57,850 nucleotides of DNA from Clostridium sp. AF37-5 (GTDB lineage: Bacteria > Bacillota > Clostridia > Lachnospirales > Lachnospiraceae): the NCBI RefSeq assembly GCF_003477605.1, contig NZ_QUDR01000019.1, positions 1-57,850 of the forward strand, given 5' to 3'. A program made the position numbers and the translations under genes. The notes beneath the pieces were generated by a model. The model was not told the DNA's origin and made no database searches. It worked only from the letters and a program-made list of their open reading frames with translations. This document shows positions 15,671 through 24,100 of this stretch, piece by piece (within the stretch, counting starts at the first letter, position 1; each line of letters opens with the position of its first letter).

Positions 15671-17207
15671 TTTCATCCTCATAACTGTCTGTATAACTGT
15701 CATCATCGCTACCATCATAACTGTCGGTAGTTAAAGAAGTATCCGCATCACTCAATCCTAATGGATCTGATGAAGATGGACTGAACAAGGAACTGATATC
15801 ACTAATTCCCCATTTACCTAAAATGTTCTGTAAATTAGTCATCACATCACTCTGATACTGAGTCAACGTTGACTGTAAGGTGTCGGCTGTCACAACCTGT
15901 TCTTCACCGGCAGGCATTTTTACTTCACCGTCAAGAGCAGCAAATGAGTATTCCATCCCAAAGGTATTCGTGCCTGTTTCGCTCTGGTCAACCGATACAT
16001 CTTTAAAATCAAGGGTAATACTCTTACCTTTTTCTAAGTTTTTCACACTTCCGCTGCATGACATTTTCACCTCATCGGAATTATACGATTTTACGGAAGC
16101 AGACATTGTAAGTGCATTATTATTCTTCGTGTCAAGGGATTCTTTTACTTCTGTTGAAGCAATTTCCGTCCCCATGCTCGAAACAACCATTTTAATTGTA
16201 TCTTCGCATACATCACCTTTTTTACCCTGAAGGTTATACGTAACTGTTCCAATAGAAGAACCATTCTGTGCCAAGGACAACTCAACATTTGCTGTATTCT
16301 GGGCATCGTTATCTACAAATGCACCATGAATATCTAATTTAACTCCGGCAACCGTCACAGAGGTTTTAAATCCTGTCAAGTTACCGTCCGTGCCCTCTAC
16401 CGTCACAATAATATCCTGTGTGTAAGATGTAATCTGTGGAACAATCATACCAACGCCACTGGCAATCGTTCCTTTGGACATACCAAGTTTTTCTTCAATC
16501 TTACCGAGTGTCTCTGACTGGCTGCTTACATAATCACGGAATTTATTTACAAACTCATCCAGTGAAACTTTTGTAATCTTAATCTGATAACCATTATCTG
16601 CCTTTTCACATTCTGTGCTGTCATACAAGGCATCTCCCTGCTCCTCTAAGAAATCAGAAAATGTTTCCTGCAAATCCGGAAGCACTGCTAAAACAGCTGA
16701 AATACTATTCAGGGCTTCCTGGCTCTCATTATCAGATGCTGTAATGCTGAATGTTTTGTTTGGAATCAGCTCCGGCAGAGAAAATGCTGCTTTCTTTTCC
16801 TCTAATGAACCATAGGCTTCTGCTGATAACTGGCTTCCGTCTTTGGAAAGGGCAATCTTTGCGGATGCTTTTTTGTTATTTACATCCAGTGATAAACCGG
16901 CACCCATTTCCATACCGGACAAATCAACGGAAGAATCTGATGACTGGATATCTTTTATTTTGTAGTTGATATCCATTCCTTTTTCTAACATAGCCTTTGA
17001 CAATTCATCAAGACCAAGCTGCTTGCTCACTGCTGACTGTGTCATCTTTTCCGGCGCCTGTTTCAAAAGGTCAAATGCCTTCTTCTTTGTCGAACCAAAT
17101 AGTGTACCGGTAGCTGCCAGCACAATTCCGGTTGCCACGACTCCGACAACAACAACGATTGCAATAATTAACGCAATCAGTTTCCCCTTACTCTTCTTCT
17201 TTTCCAT
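15657..17207 (-). CDS. Membrane-anchored extracellular protein of unknown function
   Basis: The start is placed at the ATG at 17205-17207 because GGAGG sits five bases upstream; an ATG four codons earlier is the alternative. The 516-residue protein has a short basic N-terminus (MEKKKSKGK), one membrane segment (about residues 9-31), and a large outside domain rich in Ser, Thr and Asp with beta-strand periodicity. The C-terminal 30 residues are almost all Asp, Ser, Thr, Tyr and Glu. The sequence AFDLLKQAPEKMTQ just after the membrane segment suggests a lipoprotein-like sensor or substrate-binding fold. It lies between the ATPase and the two permeases of the same ABC system, so it is probably an accessory or substrate-presenting part of it. 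Confidence 0.6.
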   Translation of the reverse strand: MEKKKSKGKLIALIIAIVVVVGVVATGIVLAATGTLFGSTKKKAFDLLKQAPEKMTQSAVSKQLGLDELSKAMLEKGMDINYKIKDIQSSDSSVDLSGMEMGAGLSLDVNNKKASAKIALSKDGSQLSAEAYGSLEEKKAAFSLPELIPNKTFSITASDNESQEALNSISAVLAVLPDLQETFSDFLEEQGDALYDSTECEKADNGYQIKITKVSLDEFVNKFRDYVSSQSETLGKIEEKLGMSKGTIASGVGMIVPQITSYTQDIIVTVEGTDGNLTGFKTSVTVAGVKLDIHGAFVDNDAQNTANVELSLAQNGSSIGTVTYNLQGKKGDVCEDTIKMVVSSMGTEIASTEVKESLDTKNNNALTMSASVKSYNSDEVKMSCSGSVKNLEKGKSITLDFKDVSVDQSETGTNTFGMEYSFAALDGEVKMPAGEEQVVTADTLQSTLTQYQSDVMTNLQNILGKWGISDISSLFSPSSSDPLGLSDADTSLTTDSYDGSDDDSYTDSYEDENDTL

Positions 17208-17264
17208 TTTTTCCTCCATTTTCCTACATAGGTAGGCTCCTTTTTTGAATTGTTTCTATGATAA

Positions 17265-17936
17265 TCAGCCTTGAATCCATTCCGTGAGTTCAAAACCGTT
17301 TATCTCTTTATCCAATGTGACAGTACAACCATCACGGATTCCATATAAAGAATGGCAAAACGTGATTTCGGACATCTCATGAGATGTTATTATAACACTT
17401 TTTCCTTTCCTTGTAAAATTCTTTATCAATCGAAGGATTTCGTTCTTCGCCATTAAATCCAATGCTGCTCCCGGTTCATCCATTACTAAAACATCCGGGT
17501 CACCAGCCAGTGCACAACAGATACTGAGTCTTTTTTTCATGCCTCCGGATAACTTTTTAACCGGTTTTTTATAGATTTTATGCATACCAAAATAAAATAA
17601 CCACCCATCTTCCAAATCTTTCTGCAAACGTGCTTTATCATTTGCATACCATAATTCCAAATTGTCTTTTACTGTTAAATCTTCAAATAACGGATTTTCC
17701 TGTGGCACATAACCGACATGCTCCGAAAGAAACGTTCCATCCACCGCTTTTCCATTCCACAAAATAGTTCCTGCATCCGGCTTCAATGCACCAACTATAA
17801 TTTTTAAAAGCGTCGATTTTCCGGCTCCATTGGCACCCACAAAGCATACACTCTCTCCATCTTTTACAGTAATTGAAACATCTTGTAAAACTTCATTTTT
17901 TCGATAAGATTTTTGTAATTTTTCCAGTTCAAGCAC
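17265..17936 (-). CDS. ABC transporter ATP-binding protein
   Basis: The start is the GTG at 17934-17936, eight bases after GGAGG; it overlaps the PAP2 gene by 8 bp and yields 223 residues. Walker A is GANGAGKST, the Q-loop is VGYVPQENPLF, the signature is KLSGGMKKRLS, Walker B is VLVMDEPGAALD and the switch His is in ITSHEMSE. All catalytic residues are intact. It should power the two ABC-2 permeases encoded downstream on the same strand. Confidence 0.9.
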   Translation of the reverse strand: MLELEKLQKSYRKNEVLQDVSITVKDGESVCFVGANGAGKSTLLKIIVGALKPDAGTILWNGKAVDGTFLSEHVGYVPQENPLFEDLTVKDNLELWYANDKARLQKDLEDGWLFYFGMHKIYKKPVKKLSGGMKKRLSICCALAGDPDVLVMDEPGAALDLMAKNEILRLIKNFTRKGKSVIITSHEMSEITFCHSLYGIRDGCTVTLDKEINGFELTEWIQG

Positions 17937-18471
17937 AGCTTCTTTCCTCCCATTTTTTTCTGCCTTTTGTGGCAATCCAATAAGCCAAAAAGCCAAGAAT
18001 CAGACCAAAGAGCATCCCCGCCAGTACATCTGTTGGATAATGCACATAAAAATATAATCTTGTGCAGCCCATGATAAAAGCAAACAAAAGTGCTGCCACA
18101 CCCATTTTTCGATGATTCATAAAGATTGCCATTGCCGCCGCAAAGGAAGAAAGGGAGTGCCCGGATGGAAACGAATAATCTTTTGGATTTTGAATCAGCA
18201 GATTAACCAACGGATTCCGCCAGCACGGTCTCGGTCTTGCCACCAATGGTTTTAAAGTCACATTTCCAACAAGAAGGGAAAATAACAACGCAAGTAAAAC
18301 CGATATGCCAATCCATCGCGTCTTTTTATAAGCAACGAGACAAAGCCCCAAAGCAATCCAGATTAAACCGCCCTCTCCAAGGAATGTGATTGCCTTGAAC
18401 AAAACAGTTAAAAACTCATTCTGTATTGACTGAAACCAATTAAGAATTACGCTGTCAAACCAAGCTACCAA
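17929..18471 (-). CDS. PAP2-family membrane phosphatase
   Basis: The protein begins with TTG (18469-18471) preceded by AAAGGAG, and has 180 residues and five to six membrane spans. The three PAP2 phosphatase motifs are visible: KPLVARPRP, PSGHS and RLYFYVHYPTD. Members remove phosphate from lipid phosphates such as undecaprenyl pyrophosphate or phosphatidylglycerol phosphate, at the outer membrane face. It lies 11 bp after the GH10-like gene and overlaps the ATPase gene. In this context a role in recycling of lipid carrier for wall or surface glycans is plausible. Confidence 0.88.
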   Translation of the reverse strand: MVAWFDSVILNWFQSIQNEFLTVLFKAITFLGEGGLIWIALGLCLVAYKKTRWIGISVLLALLFSLLVGNVTLKPLVARPRPCWRNPLVNLLIQNPKDYSFPSGHSLSSFAAAMAIFMNHRKMGVAALLFAFIMGCTRLYFYVHYPTDVLAGMLFGLILGFLAYWIATKGRKKWEERSCA

Positions 18472-18482
18472 AATGCTCTCCT

Positions 18483-19757
18483 TTACTTTCTTTTCTTCCT
18501 CACAATAATTTTACACGATTTTTTCATCGTGCCATAAGTCGCATAAATGCGGACTGTTCCTTTTTTCTTTGCCTTTACAACCCCCTTTTTCGATACACTG
18601 GCAATCTTTTTATTGGATGATTTCCACTTGATTTTACCATGTAGGTTTGCCGGCCAGAACGACGCCTTTAACCGATATTTTTTACCGGTGCGAAGTTTTT
18701 TCTTTTTCTTATTCAGTGATATTTTGCCGATTTTCTTGTAATATTTTTTTAATTCTTTTGCTGCCCCCGAACGAATCAAGTCCTTGTAAGCAAAAAATAC
18801 ATACCCTTCTGTATTACCACTTCGAATCTGGCGAATCTGTGAGGCAATGTTGCCGGATGATTTCTTCCAGCCCGGATCTTCTTTTAATGAATAGCCGGTC
18901 TTATAAAGGGCAAGCCCCACATACATTGGTACGTCACGTTTGTTAATTTCACGCCACTTTGCCAGACGCTCATTAAACAATGCTGTTTTTTTACCGCTCA
19001 TAATATAGTTATTCGACCAATAAATCTGCGGAATTATATAATCCACATACCCACTTTGAGACAACCATGTCCTGACATCCGCCCCGATTTTTTCACAATA
19101 TGTAATATCACCGGCAGGGCTGATACCAAACTTCAACGATTTCTTTTTCTGCTTTACCGTCTGATAAACTTTCCGAACCATCACATTTACATTTTGACGC
19201 CGTGTTGCAGCCGGCACCTTCTTGTATTTTTTTATATTGGTCGGATAAAAATAATCATCAAAGTGAATGCCATCCACTGCATACCGGTTAATAATTTCCT
19301 TTACCTGGTTGACAATTCGTACTGTTGTCGTTTCACTTGCCGGGTCAAGAATTTTCGTCGACGAAACACGGTACGGATTCATCCATGCATGAATTTTTAA
19401 CTTGTGTGAATGTGCAAGAGAAACCAATATTTTCAAAGGGTCATACCCCGGTGCTTTTCCATCCGAAGATATGTACTTACTAAATCCTGCCACAGAAGAC
19501 GGATAGATTGCATCATCATAAGCCCTTACATGAAAATAAACGGTATTGCATCCGTTCGCCCGAATTGTTGCAAATATTTTATTCGCATTGGCACGAAACT
19601 GTGCCTCTGTTTTATCTTTCAGTCCAAGTTCCTCAAACTCAAAGCAGGACACCCAGACACCTCTAGTCTGCAAAGAACCTGCCTGCGCTTTGTTTCCATT
19701 TCCCAAACTTAAACAAAGTGCCATAAACAAAATAAGCAGAAAACTATAATGTTTCAC
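18483..19757 (-). CDS. Secreted GH10-like glycosyl hydrolase (DUF187/GHL10) with Ig-like domain
   Basis: Starts at GTG (19755-19757), with GGAGATAAAATAAC before it; 424 residues. An N-terminal signal peptide (hydrophobic core 5-18, cut near AQA) is followed by a TIM-barrel domain of the GHL10 / FenI-like type: TRGVWVSCFEFEELG, ANGCNTVYFHVRAYDDAIYP, KIHAWMNPYRVS, DGIHFDDYFYP and YVDYIIPQIYW. A Lys-rich bacterial Ig-like (Big_2) domain follows at about residues 345-424 (KIKWKSSNKKIASVS). The enzyme probably acts on a cell-surface or wall polysaccharide. It directly follows the AraC regulator gene (1 bp gap). Confidence 0.85.
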   Translation of the reverse strand: MKHYSFLLILFMALCLSLGNGNKAQAGSLQTRGVWVSCFEFEELGLKDKTEAQFRANANKIFATIRANGCNTVYFHVRAYDDAIYPSSVAGFSKYISSDGKAPGYDPLKILVSLAHSHKLKIHAWMNPYRVSSTKILDPASETTTVRIVNQVKEIINRYAVDGIHFDDYFYPTNIKKYKKVPAATRRQNVNVMVRKVYQTVKQKKKSLKFGISPAGDITYCEKIGADVRTWLSQSGYVDYIIPQIYWSNNYIMSGKKTALFNERLAKWREINKRDVPMYVGLALYKTGYSLKEDPGWKKSSGNIASQIRQIRSGNTEGYVFFAYKDLIRSGAAKELKKYYKKIGKISLNKKKKKLRTGKKYRLKASFWPANLHGKIKWKSSNKKIASVSKKGVVKAKKKGTVRIYATYGTMKKSCKIIVRKKRK

Positions 19758-19758
19758 G

Positions 19759-20628
19759 TTATTTTATCTCCTTTCCACTCTCTTTTTGCGCCTGTCTTTT
19801 GTAGTAAACAGGGGCAATTCCATAATATTTCTTAAATAATTTACTAAAATAATACACATCTTCATATCCCACAGCCAGCGATACATTGCGCACACTTCCG
19901 CAATTTTCTTTTTCTAATATTTCCTTTGCCTTTTCCAGCCGGATTTTTATCAAATACCGAATCGGCGACTCTCCCGTCTCTTCTTTGAAAATCTTTGAAA
20001 TATATACCGGACTCAGATACATATTCGCCGCAATCTGGTCAAGTGAAATATGAGAAGCATAGTTCTCATTCATGTACGCAATAATTCGTTTTACCACATA
20101 GCCCTTACTGCGGGATTCAAAAACAAATCCATGATTTTCCTGCTTTTCTTCACCATGTATCTGCCTGAGAATCAATACTAACATCTGCACCATATAGGCT
20201 TTTATCATGAAATACTGCCCATTCTGCTGGATTTTGGTTTCGGAAATCATTGTCTGCACCAACTGGTTTAAGTCCTGCTTCAACTCTGCCCCACATCGCA
20301 GCACCGGTGCTCCATCCGGCAAAATTAACGACTGTGGCGGCATATCCTGGAAATGAAAATTACTTAATCCGATATACACTTCAATGGGCGGTTTTTCCCC
20401 TTTTCGCAGTTCAAAACGATGCACAAGCCCCGGATTTCCCACTAACAAATCCCCCGGCTGCAATAAATATTCTTTTCCTTCTATGTAGTATCTTGCCTTC
20501 CCCGACAAAATATAAGTCAGTTCCAAATAGTCATGGCTATGGTCCTCCCCACTGACCTCCGGCACCTTTTTCCCAATATATAAAAGATGGGGATTAAAAT
20601 CTCCATACGACAGATGGTCAAACTGCAT
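19759..20628 (-). CDS. AraC-family transcriptional regulator with cupin sensor
   Basis: The 289-residue protein has an N-terminal cupin-like arabinose-binding fold (about 10-150: SGEDHSHDYLELTYILSG, LQPGDLLVGNPGLVHRF) and a C-terminal pair of helix-turn-helices (about 188-285: ISLDQIAANMYLSPVYISKI, then VGYEDVYYFSKLFKKYYGI). Such proteins sense a sugar or similar ligand and activate nearby genes. It is the first gene of the cluster down to 11939, so it may regulate its own operon. An AGGAG site precedes the ATG and a promoter lies 40-70 bp upstream. Confidence 0.9.
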   Translation of the reverse strand: MQFDHLSYGDFNPHLLYIGKKVPEVSGEDHSHDYLELTYILSGKARYYIEGKEYLLQPGDLLVGNPGLVHRFELRKGEKPPIEVYIGLSNFHFQDMPPQSLILPDGAPVLRCGAELKQDLNQLVQTMISETKIQQNGQYFMIKAYMVQMLVLILRQIHGEEKQENHGFVFESRSKGYVVKRIIAYMNENYASHISLDQIAANMYLSPVYISKIFKEETGESPIRYLIKIRLEKAKEILEKENCGSVRNVSLAVGYEDVYYFSKLFKKYYGIAPVYYKRQAQKESGKEIK

Positions 20629-20668
20629 CTTAAATCTCCTTCTCTCCTAGAGTGCTTTTATGCAAAAT

Positions 20669-20697
20669 ATTTTACTATGTTTGCCTGGAAAAGTAAA
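20669..20697 (-). promoter_or_regulatory. Sigma-A promoter of the AraC cluster
   Basis: On the minus strand TTTACT (20692-20697), 17 bases, TAAAAT (20669-20674), about 40 bp before the AraC start. Confidence 0.6.
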
Positions 20698-20725
20698 GGG
20701 GAAGGGGGGTGGTGTTAATTTTTTT

Positions 20726-20877
20726 GGTTCCATAAATAAGTAGAAAGGCTTCGCGTCTCGTGGGCACTCCCGTTCATTGAGTGCGTAACGGTATGGGCAC
20801 TGAAACTACCAGCGCCACATACCGACGTACTCAAAACCCACGAGTCACAAAGTCTTTCTACTGATTTACTGGAATCC
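20726..20877 (+). repeat. Large hairpin element, copy 3
   Basis: Outer stem pairs 20726-20764 with 20838-20877 (AAGTAGAAAG / CTTTCTACT and CTCGTGGG / CCCACGAG among them). The inner stem pairs ATTGAGTGCGTAACGGTATG with CATACCGACGTACTCAA, and GGCACTG with CAGCGCC, around the loop AAACTAC. The core is nearly identical to copies 1 and 2, the outer stem is not. It lies between the AraC promoter and the truncated HATPase gene. Confidence 0.75.
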
Positions 20878-20931
20878 TAAAAGATTAGCAACTGTCCTCA
20901 TCCCACCACACCTGACAAAAGTGTTCGATAT

Positions 20932-20990
20932 TGACCAGTAAATGACCACTTTTTTATAAAATGACCAGTAAATGGTCACTTTTTGACCAC
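20932..20990. repeat. Short TGACCA-type repeats
   Basis: The unit TGACCAGTAAATGACCACTTTTTT (24 nt family, given here by positions 20932-20955) recurs at 20962-20984 as TGACCAGTAAATGGTCACTT, and a further TGACCACTTTTT lies at about 20984-20995. The last two overlap the 3' end of the truncated gene. Half-sites TGACC/GGTCA look like regulator-binding words, but could equally be debris of the rearrangement that damaged the gene. Confidence 0.4.
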
Positions 20991-22196
20991 TTTTTCACCG
21001 CAAATACTATATCGAACACTTGCTCCTTTTCCGTTTTTCACGATATAGCCCTTCTCTACCATCTCATCAATCACCTTTCTAGCGGAAGTTCTTGACTTAT
21101 ATCCACACACTTCTGCCGCCTTTCCTGTACTTATGCTGCCACGTTCAAAAATATAGTGCAGAATGGCTTCTTCTTTTTCACTCAACAATGACATTTTTTG
21201 TTCTAACGTTTGTTCTTCCACGCGCAAATCTGCTGCCCCCGGAATATATACAACCTGTCCAACTTCTAACTTTAAAGTGACACGGTCTGCGCGAACCGAA
21301 AAATCAAATTCAGGTTTTTTCCAGTTCTGCTCTTTCCATGCAGTCATAATCTTATCAACTCCACTGCCGGCACGCTCACCAACATTGACAAACCCAAACA
21401 TTTTCAAAATATTCGGGTTTCTAGGATCGCTATTTCCTCCCGCATAAAATTCCTCTTTTGTGATTCGTATGGTTCCCGGATTTGAAATCGTTATCTCTTT
21501 TCCCTTTTTAACGACAACCACACCTCGTCTTTCGTAATAGTTGGAATGCGCCAAAGCATTTGCCACAGCCTCTCCTAATGCCGCGTGCACATCTACACGA
21601 TCCACCCGGTATCCATCCTTTCGGTTTACAAAAGGCACTGCAATATCATCATCAATCCGATTAATTACTTTATAGTAAAAATCATAAAGATTACCGCTCC
21701 AATCTCCTTCATCAGAATGTGTCCGGAACAACCATCTAACAGATTTATCCTCACTTTCTTCGCGATAGTCTAAAAAATAATTTGGAAATACTTCTGTTAT
21801 CCGATAAGCATCTCCAAAAAACAACAAGCCTGCGATAGTCGGAGACAGTTCCCCTTTATTATTCTTGGCAACGGCCCGCAGTTTCATTAAAAATTCATCA
21901 TTTTCAAGTAAATTCCACGGATGTCCTTGATGCAATTGTTCAAATACAATCCGATACCCCTTAATGGTATCTGTATTCAACGCATCCAATCCCATATTAT
22001 CTAATACTTCCGTATCTGTTCCACCATCTCGCTGATCTGCAAACATAGCTCGAACTGCTTCCTCTGAACACAGAAAATCCCCCTCGTAGTCCCTGCGATA
22101 AGTTCCTTTCATCGGATCAACACCAATATACACCGGCTTATCATGCCGGTCTGCTGCCGGAACATCAATTCTAAGAATCGTTTTCCCCTTATATCT
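20976..22196 (-). pseudogene. ATP-binding AlbA/HATPase_c_4-type regulator, 5'-truncated
   Basis: The intact family has an N-terminal AlbA_2 (Schlafen-like) DNA-binding domain, a GHKL-like ATPase region and a winged helix. Here only the last part of AlbA_2 remains: codons in frame from 22196 read KGKTILRIDVP...KPVYIGVDPMKGTYRR, typical of that domain's end, and a TAA stop at 22197-22199 blocks extension. The rest is clean: ALGEAVANALAHSNYYERRG, ISNPG and GERAGSGVDKI (ATPase-like), then a C-terminal winged helix (STGKAAEVCGYKSRTSARKV). The first possible start, GTG at 22131-22133, has no ribosome site. About 130-180 N-terminal residues are missing, so I call it a remnant; a shortened working protein cannot be excluded. 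Confidence 0.65.
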
Positions 22197-22293
22197 TTAC
22201 CAATAAATCCGCTCATAAAACCATCTTAGTAATTCAAATAATAAATTTACAATATGCTATTATACTACCACATAACAAAATGTGAATCAACGA

Positions 22294-22352
22294 CAAAAAG
22301 CCCATCCGCAAGAGACAAACATTATCCTCTCTCAAGACGAATGGGCTTTTTC
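22294..22352 (-). terminator. Terminator of the hydrogenase operon
   Basis: AAAAAGCCCAT (22295-22305) pairs with ATGGGCTTTTT (22341-22351), closed by a long loop that contains GAGAGAGGATAA. On the minus strand the stem ends in TTTTT, so it ends the hydA transcript. The sequence also works in the other direction. Confidence 0.75.
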
Positions 22353-22370
22353 TATTTCCTTACTTTTTCC

Positions 22371-24098
22371 TTACTCTTCCGCTTTCAAATAATTTACATG
22401 CAGAAGTTCGTGGCTTCTTCCTTTCAAGACTCCATTTTCGTAGAGCTGGCTCACGACCGGATTTTCGCCGGAGCGTTTAATAATCGCAGATTTGTCTGCT
22501 TTATACATTCCGGTAGAGCGTTCCTGTTTGACGGACTGATAGCCAAATGGCTGACCGGCACCGCCGATACATCCATATGGACACGCCATAACCTCGACAA
22601 AATCAAAATGTTCTTCACCGGAACGAATCTTTTCAAGCAGATTATCCGCATTTCCAAGACCATTTACAACGCCGATTCGCAGTGTTTTTTCGCCGATTTC
22701 AACCTCTGCCACTTTGACACCTTCGAGACCACGGATACCGGTATACTCTAACTGGCGCATCGTCTCATTGTCCTGTGCCGCCACATGACGGAGTGCTGCT
22801 TCTGTCACACCACCGGTTACGCCGAAAATAACGCCTGCTCCGGAGTAAATGCTAAACGGCATATCCGGTGCACTCGGCTCAATTTCATCAAACTGGATTC
22901 CCAATTCTTTAATCATAAGAATCAGTTCTTTGGTTGTGATTACATAATCCACATCCGGCACATCATTTCGCTTAAATTCGTCTCTGGCTGCCTCGTATTT
23001 CTTTGCTACACACGGCATAACCGCAACCGATACCGTTTCTAAGCCGGCTTCTTTATCTGCCGGTTTGTAGTATTCTTTAATTACCGCCCCAAACATTTCC
23101 ATTGGCGATTTGCACGTAGAAACGTAAGGAAGCATGTCACGGTGTTTTGTCTCTACAAAGCGAACCCAGCCCGGACAGCAGGAAGTAAATAATGGATATT
23201 TATTTCCGTTTGGATATGTATTTTCGCCATTTTCCAATTTGCGTACAAGCTCTGCTGCCTCTTCCACAATTGTTAAATCAGCTGCTACACTTGTGTCGAA
23301 CACAGTATCAAATCCACACATACGAAGTGCGGTATAAATTTTACCAATTGAGTTTTTGCCTGGTTTTAAGCCAAACTCTTCGCCAATCGCAACACGAACC
23401 GCTGGTGCAACCTGTGCAACAACACGCTTATTCGGAGCATACAAAGCCTGCCAAACTTGTTTTAAATCTTTCTTTATGGTAATTGCCGCCGTCGGACAAA
23501 CGGCTGCACACTGTCCGCAGTTGACACAATCTGTCTCAGCAATTTTTCGGTTAAATGCCGGTGTGACAACCATATTGGCACCACGGTTTGCAAAATCAAT
23601 TGCTCCCACATGCTGCACTTCGTTACACATACGCACACAGTCACCACATAAAATACATTTGCTTGGGTCGCGCACAATTGAAAGCGAAGAATCGTCAATC
23701 ATCCGCTCCGGATGCGTATTCGGAAATCTCACATCCGTCAGACGGAAGCGGGCAGCTAACATCTGCAAACGGCAGTTTCCATTTTTCTCACATACGGTAC
23801 AATCTCTGCAATGAGATGCCAGTAAAAGTTCCAGAATCATCTTACGGTAATCATGCAGACGACCGGTATTTGTTTTAATTACCATTTTATTTTTCGGCGG
23901 CGTCGAACAGGAAGCAATAATACCTCCTCTCTCATCTTCTACCACACACATACGGCAGGCACCATAAATGGACATATCCGAATAGTAACAAAAAGTCGGT
24001 ACATGAATCCCCACTTTATGAATGACCTGCAAAATATTTTTTTCATCCGTAAACTCGGCACGAATGCCGTCAATTATCATATATTTTTTCTCAGCCAT
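22371..24098 (-). CDS. hydA: [FeFe] hydrogenase catalytic subunit HydA, NAD(H)-linked type
   Basis: This 575-residue subunit makes or uses H2 at the H-cluster. N-terminal [2Fe-2S] ligands are C37, C48, C51 and C64; then comes the His-ligated cluster H96/C100/C103/C109; two [4Fe-4S] sites follow at C148-C158 and C191-C201. H-cluster motifs are TSCCPGW (305-311), MPCVAKK (361-367) and EVMACPYGCIGGAGQP near 505. All cluster ligands are present. It is the third gene of a hydC-hydB-hydA set with a 2-bp gap after hydB. Such trimers are cytoplasmic and couple NADH and reduced ferredoxin oxidation to H2 formation (electron bifurcation/confurcation); that mechanism is inferred from composition. Confidence 0.95.
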   Translation of the reverse strand: MAEKKYMIIDGIRAEFTDEKNILQVIHKVGIHVPTFCYYSDMSIYGACRMCVVEDERGGIIASCSTPPKNKMVIKTNTGRLHDYRKMILELLLASHCRDCTVCEKNGNCRLQMLAARFRLTDVRFPNTHPERMIDDSSLSIVRDPSKCILCGDCVRMCNEVQHVGAIDFANRGANMVVTPAFNRKIAETDCVNCGQCAAVCPTAAITIKKDLKQVWQALYAPNKRVVAQVAPAVRVAIGEEFGLKPGKNSIGKIYTALRMCGFDTVFDTSVAADLTIVEEAAELVRKLENGENTYPNGNKYPLFTSCCPGWVRFVETKHRDMLPYVSTCKSPMEMFGAVIKEYYKPADKEAGLETVSVAVMPCVAKKYEAARDEFKRNDVPDVDYVITTKELILMIKELGIQFDEIEPSAPDMPFSIYSGAGVIFGVTGGVTEAALRHVAAQDNETMRQLEYTGIRGLEGVKVAEVEIGEKTLRIGVVNGLGNADNLLEKIRSGEEHFDFVEVMACPYGCIGGAGQPFGYQSVKQERSTGMYKADKSAIIKRSGENPVVSQLYENGVLKGRSHELLHVNYLKAEE

Positions 24099-24100
24099 TG

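Larger units (their letters stand above)
20629..20975. other. Intergenic region with AraC promoter, hairpin copy 3 and short repeats
   Basis: This 347-bp gap has no credible gene. It holds the AraC promoter, hairpin copy 3 (20726-20877), and a set of short TGACCA/TGGTCA repeats between 20932 and 20990. Confidence 0.7.

Noticed and set aside
22294..22352. Riboswitch or small RNA downstream of hydA
   Set aside because: The structure is a simple long-loop hairpin with a T-run, best explained as a terminator.
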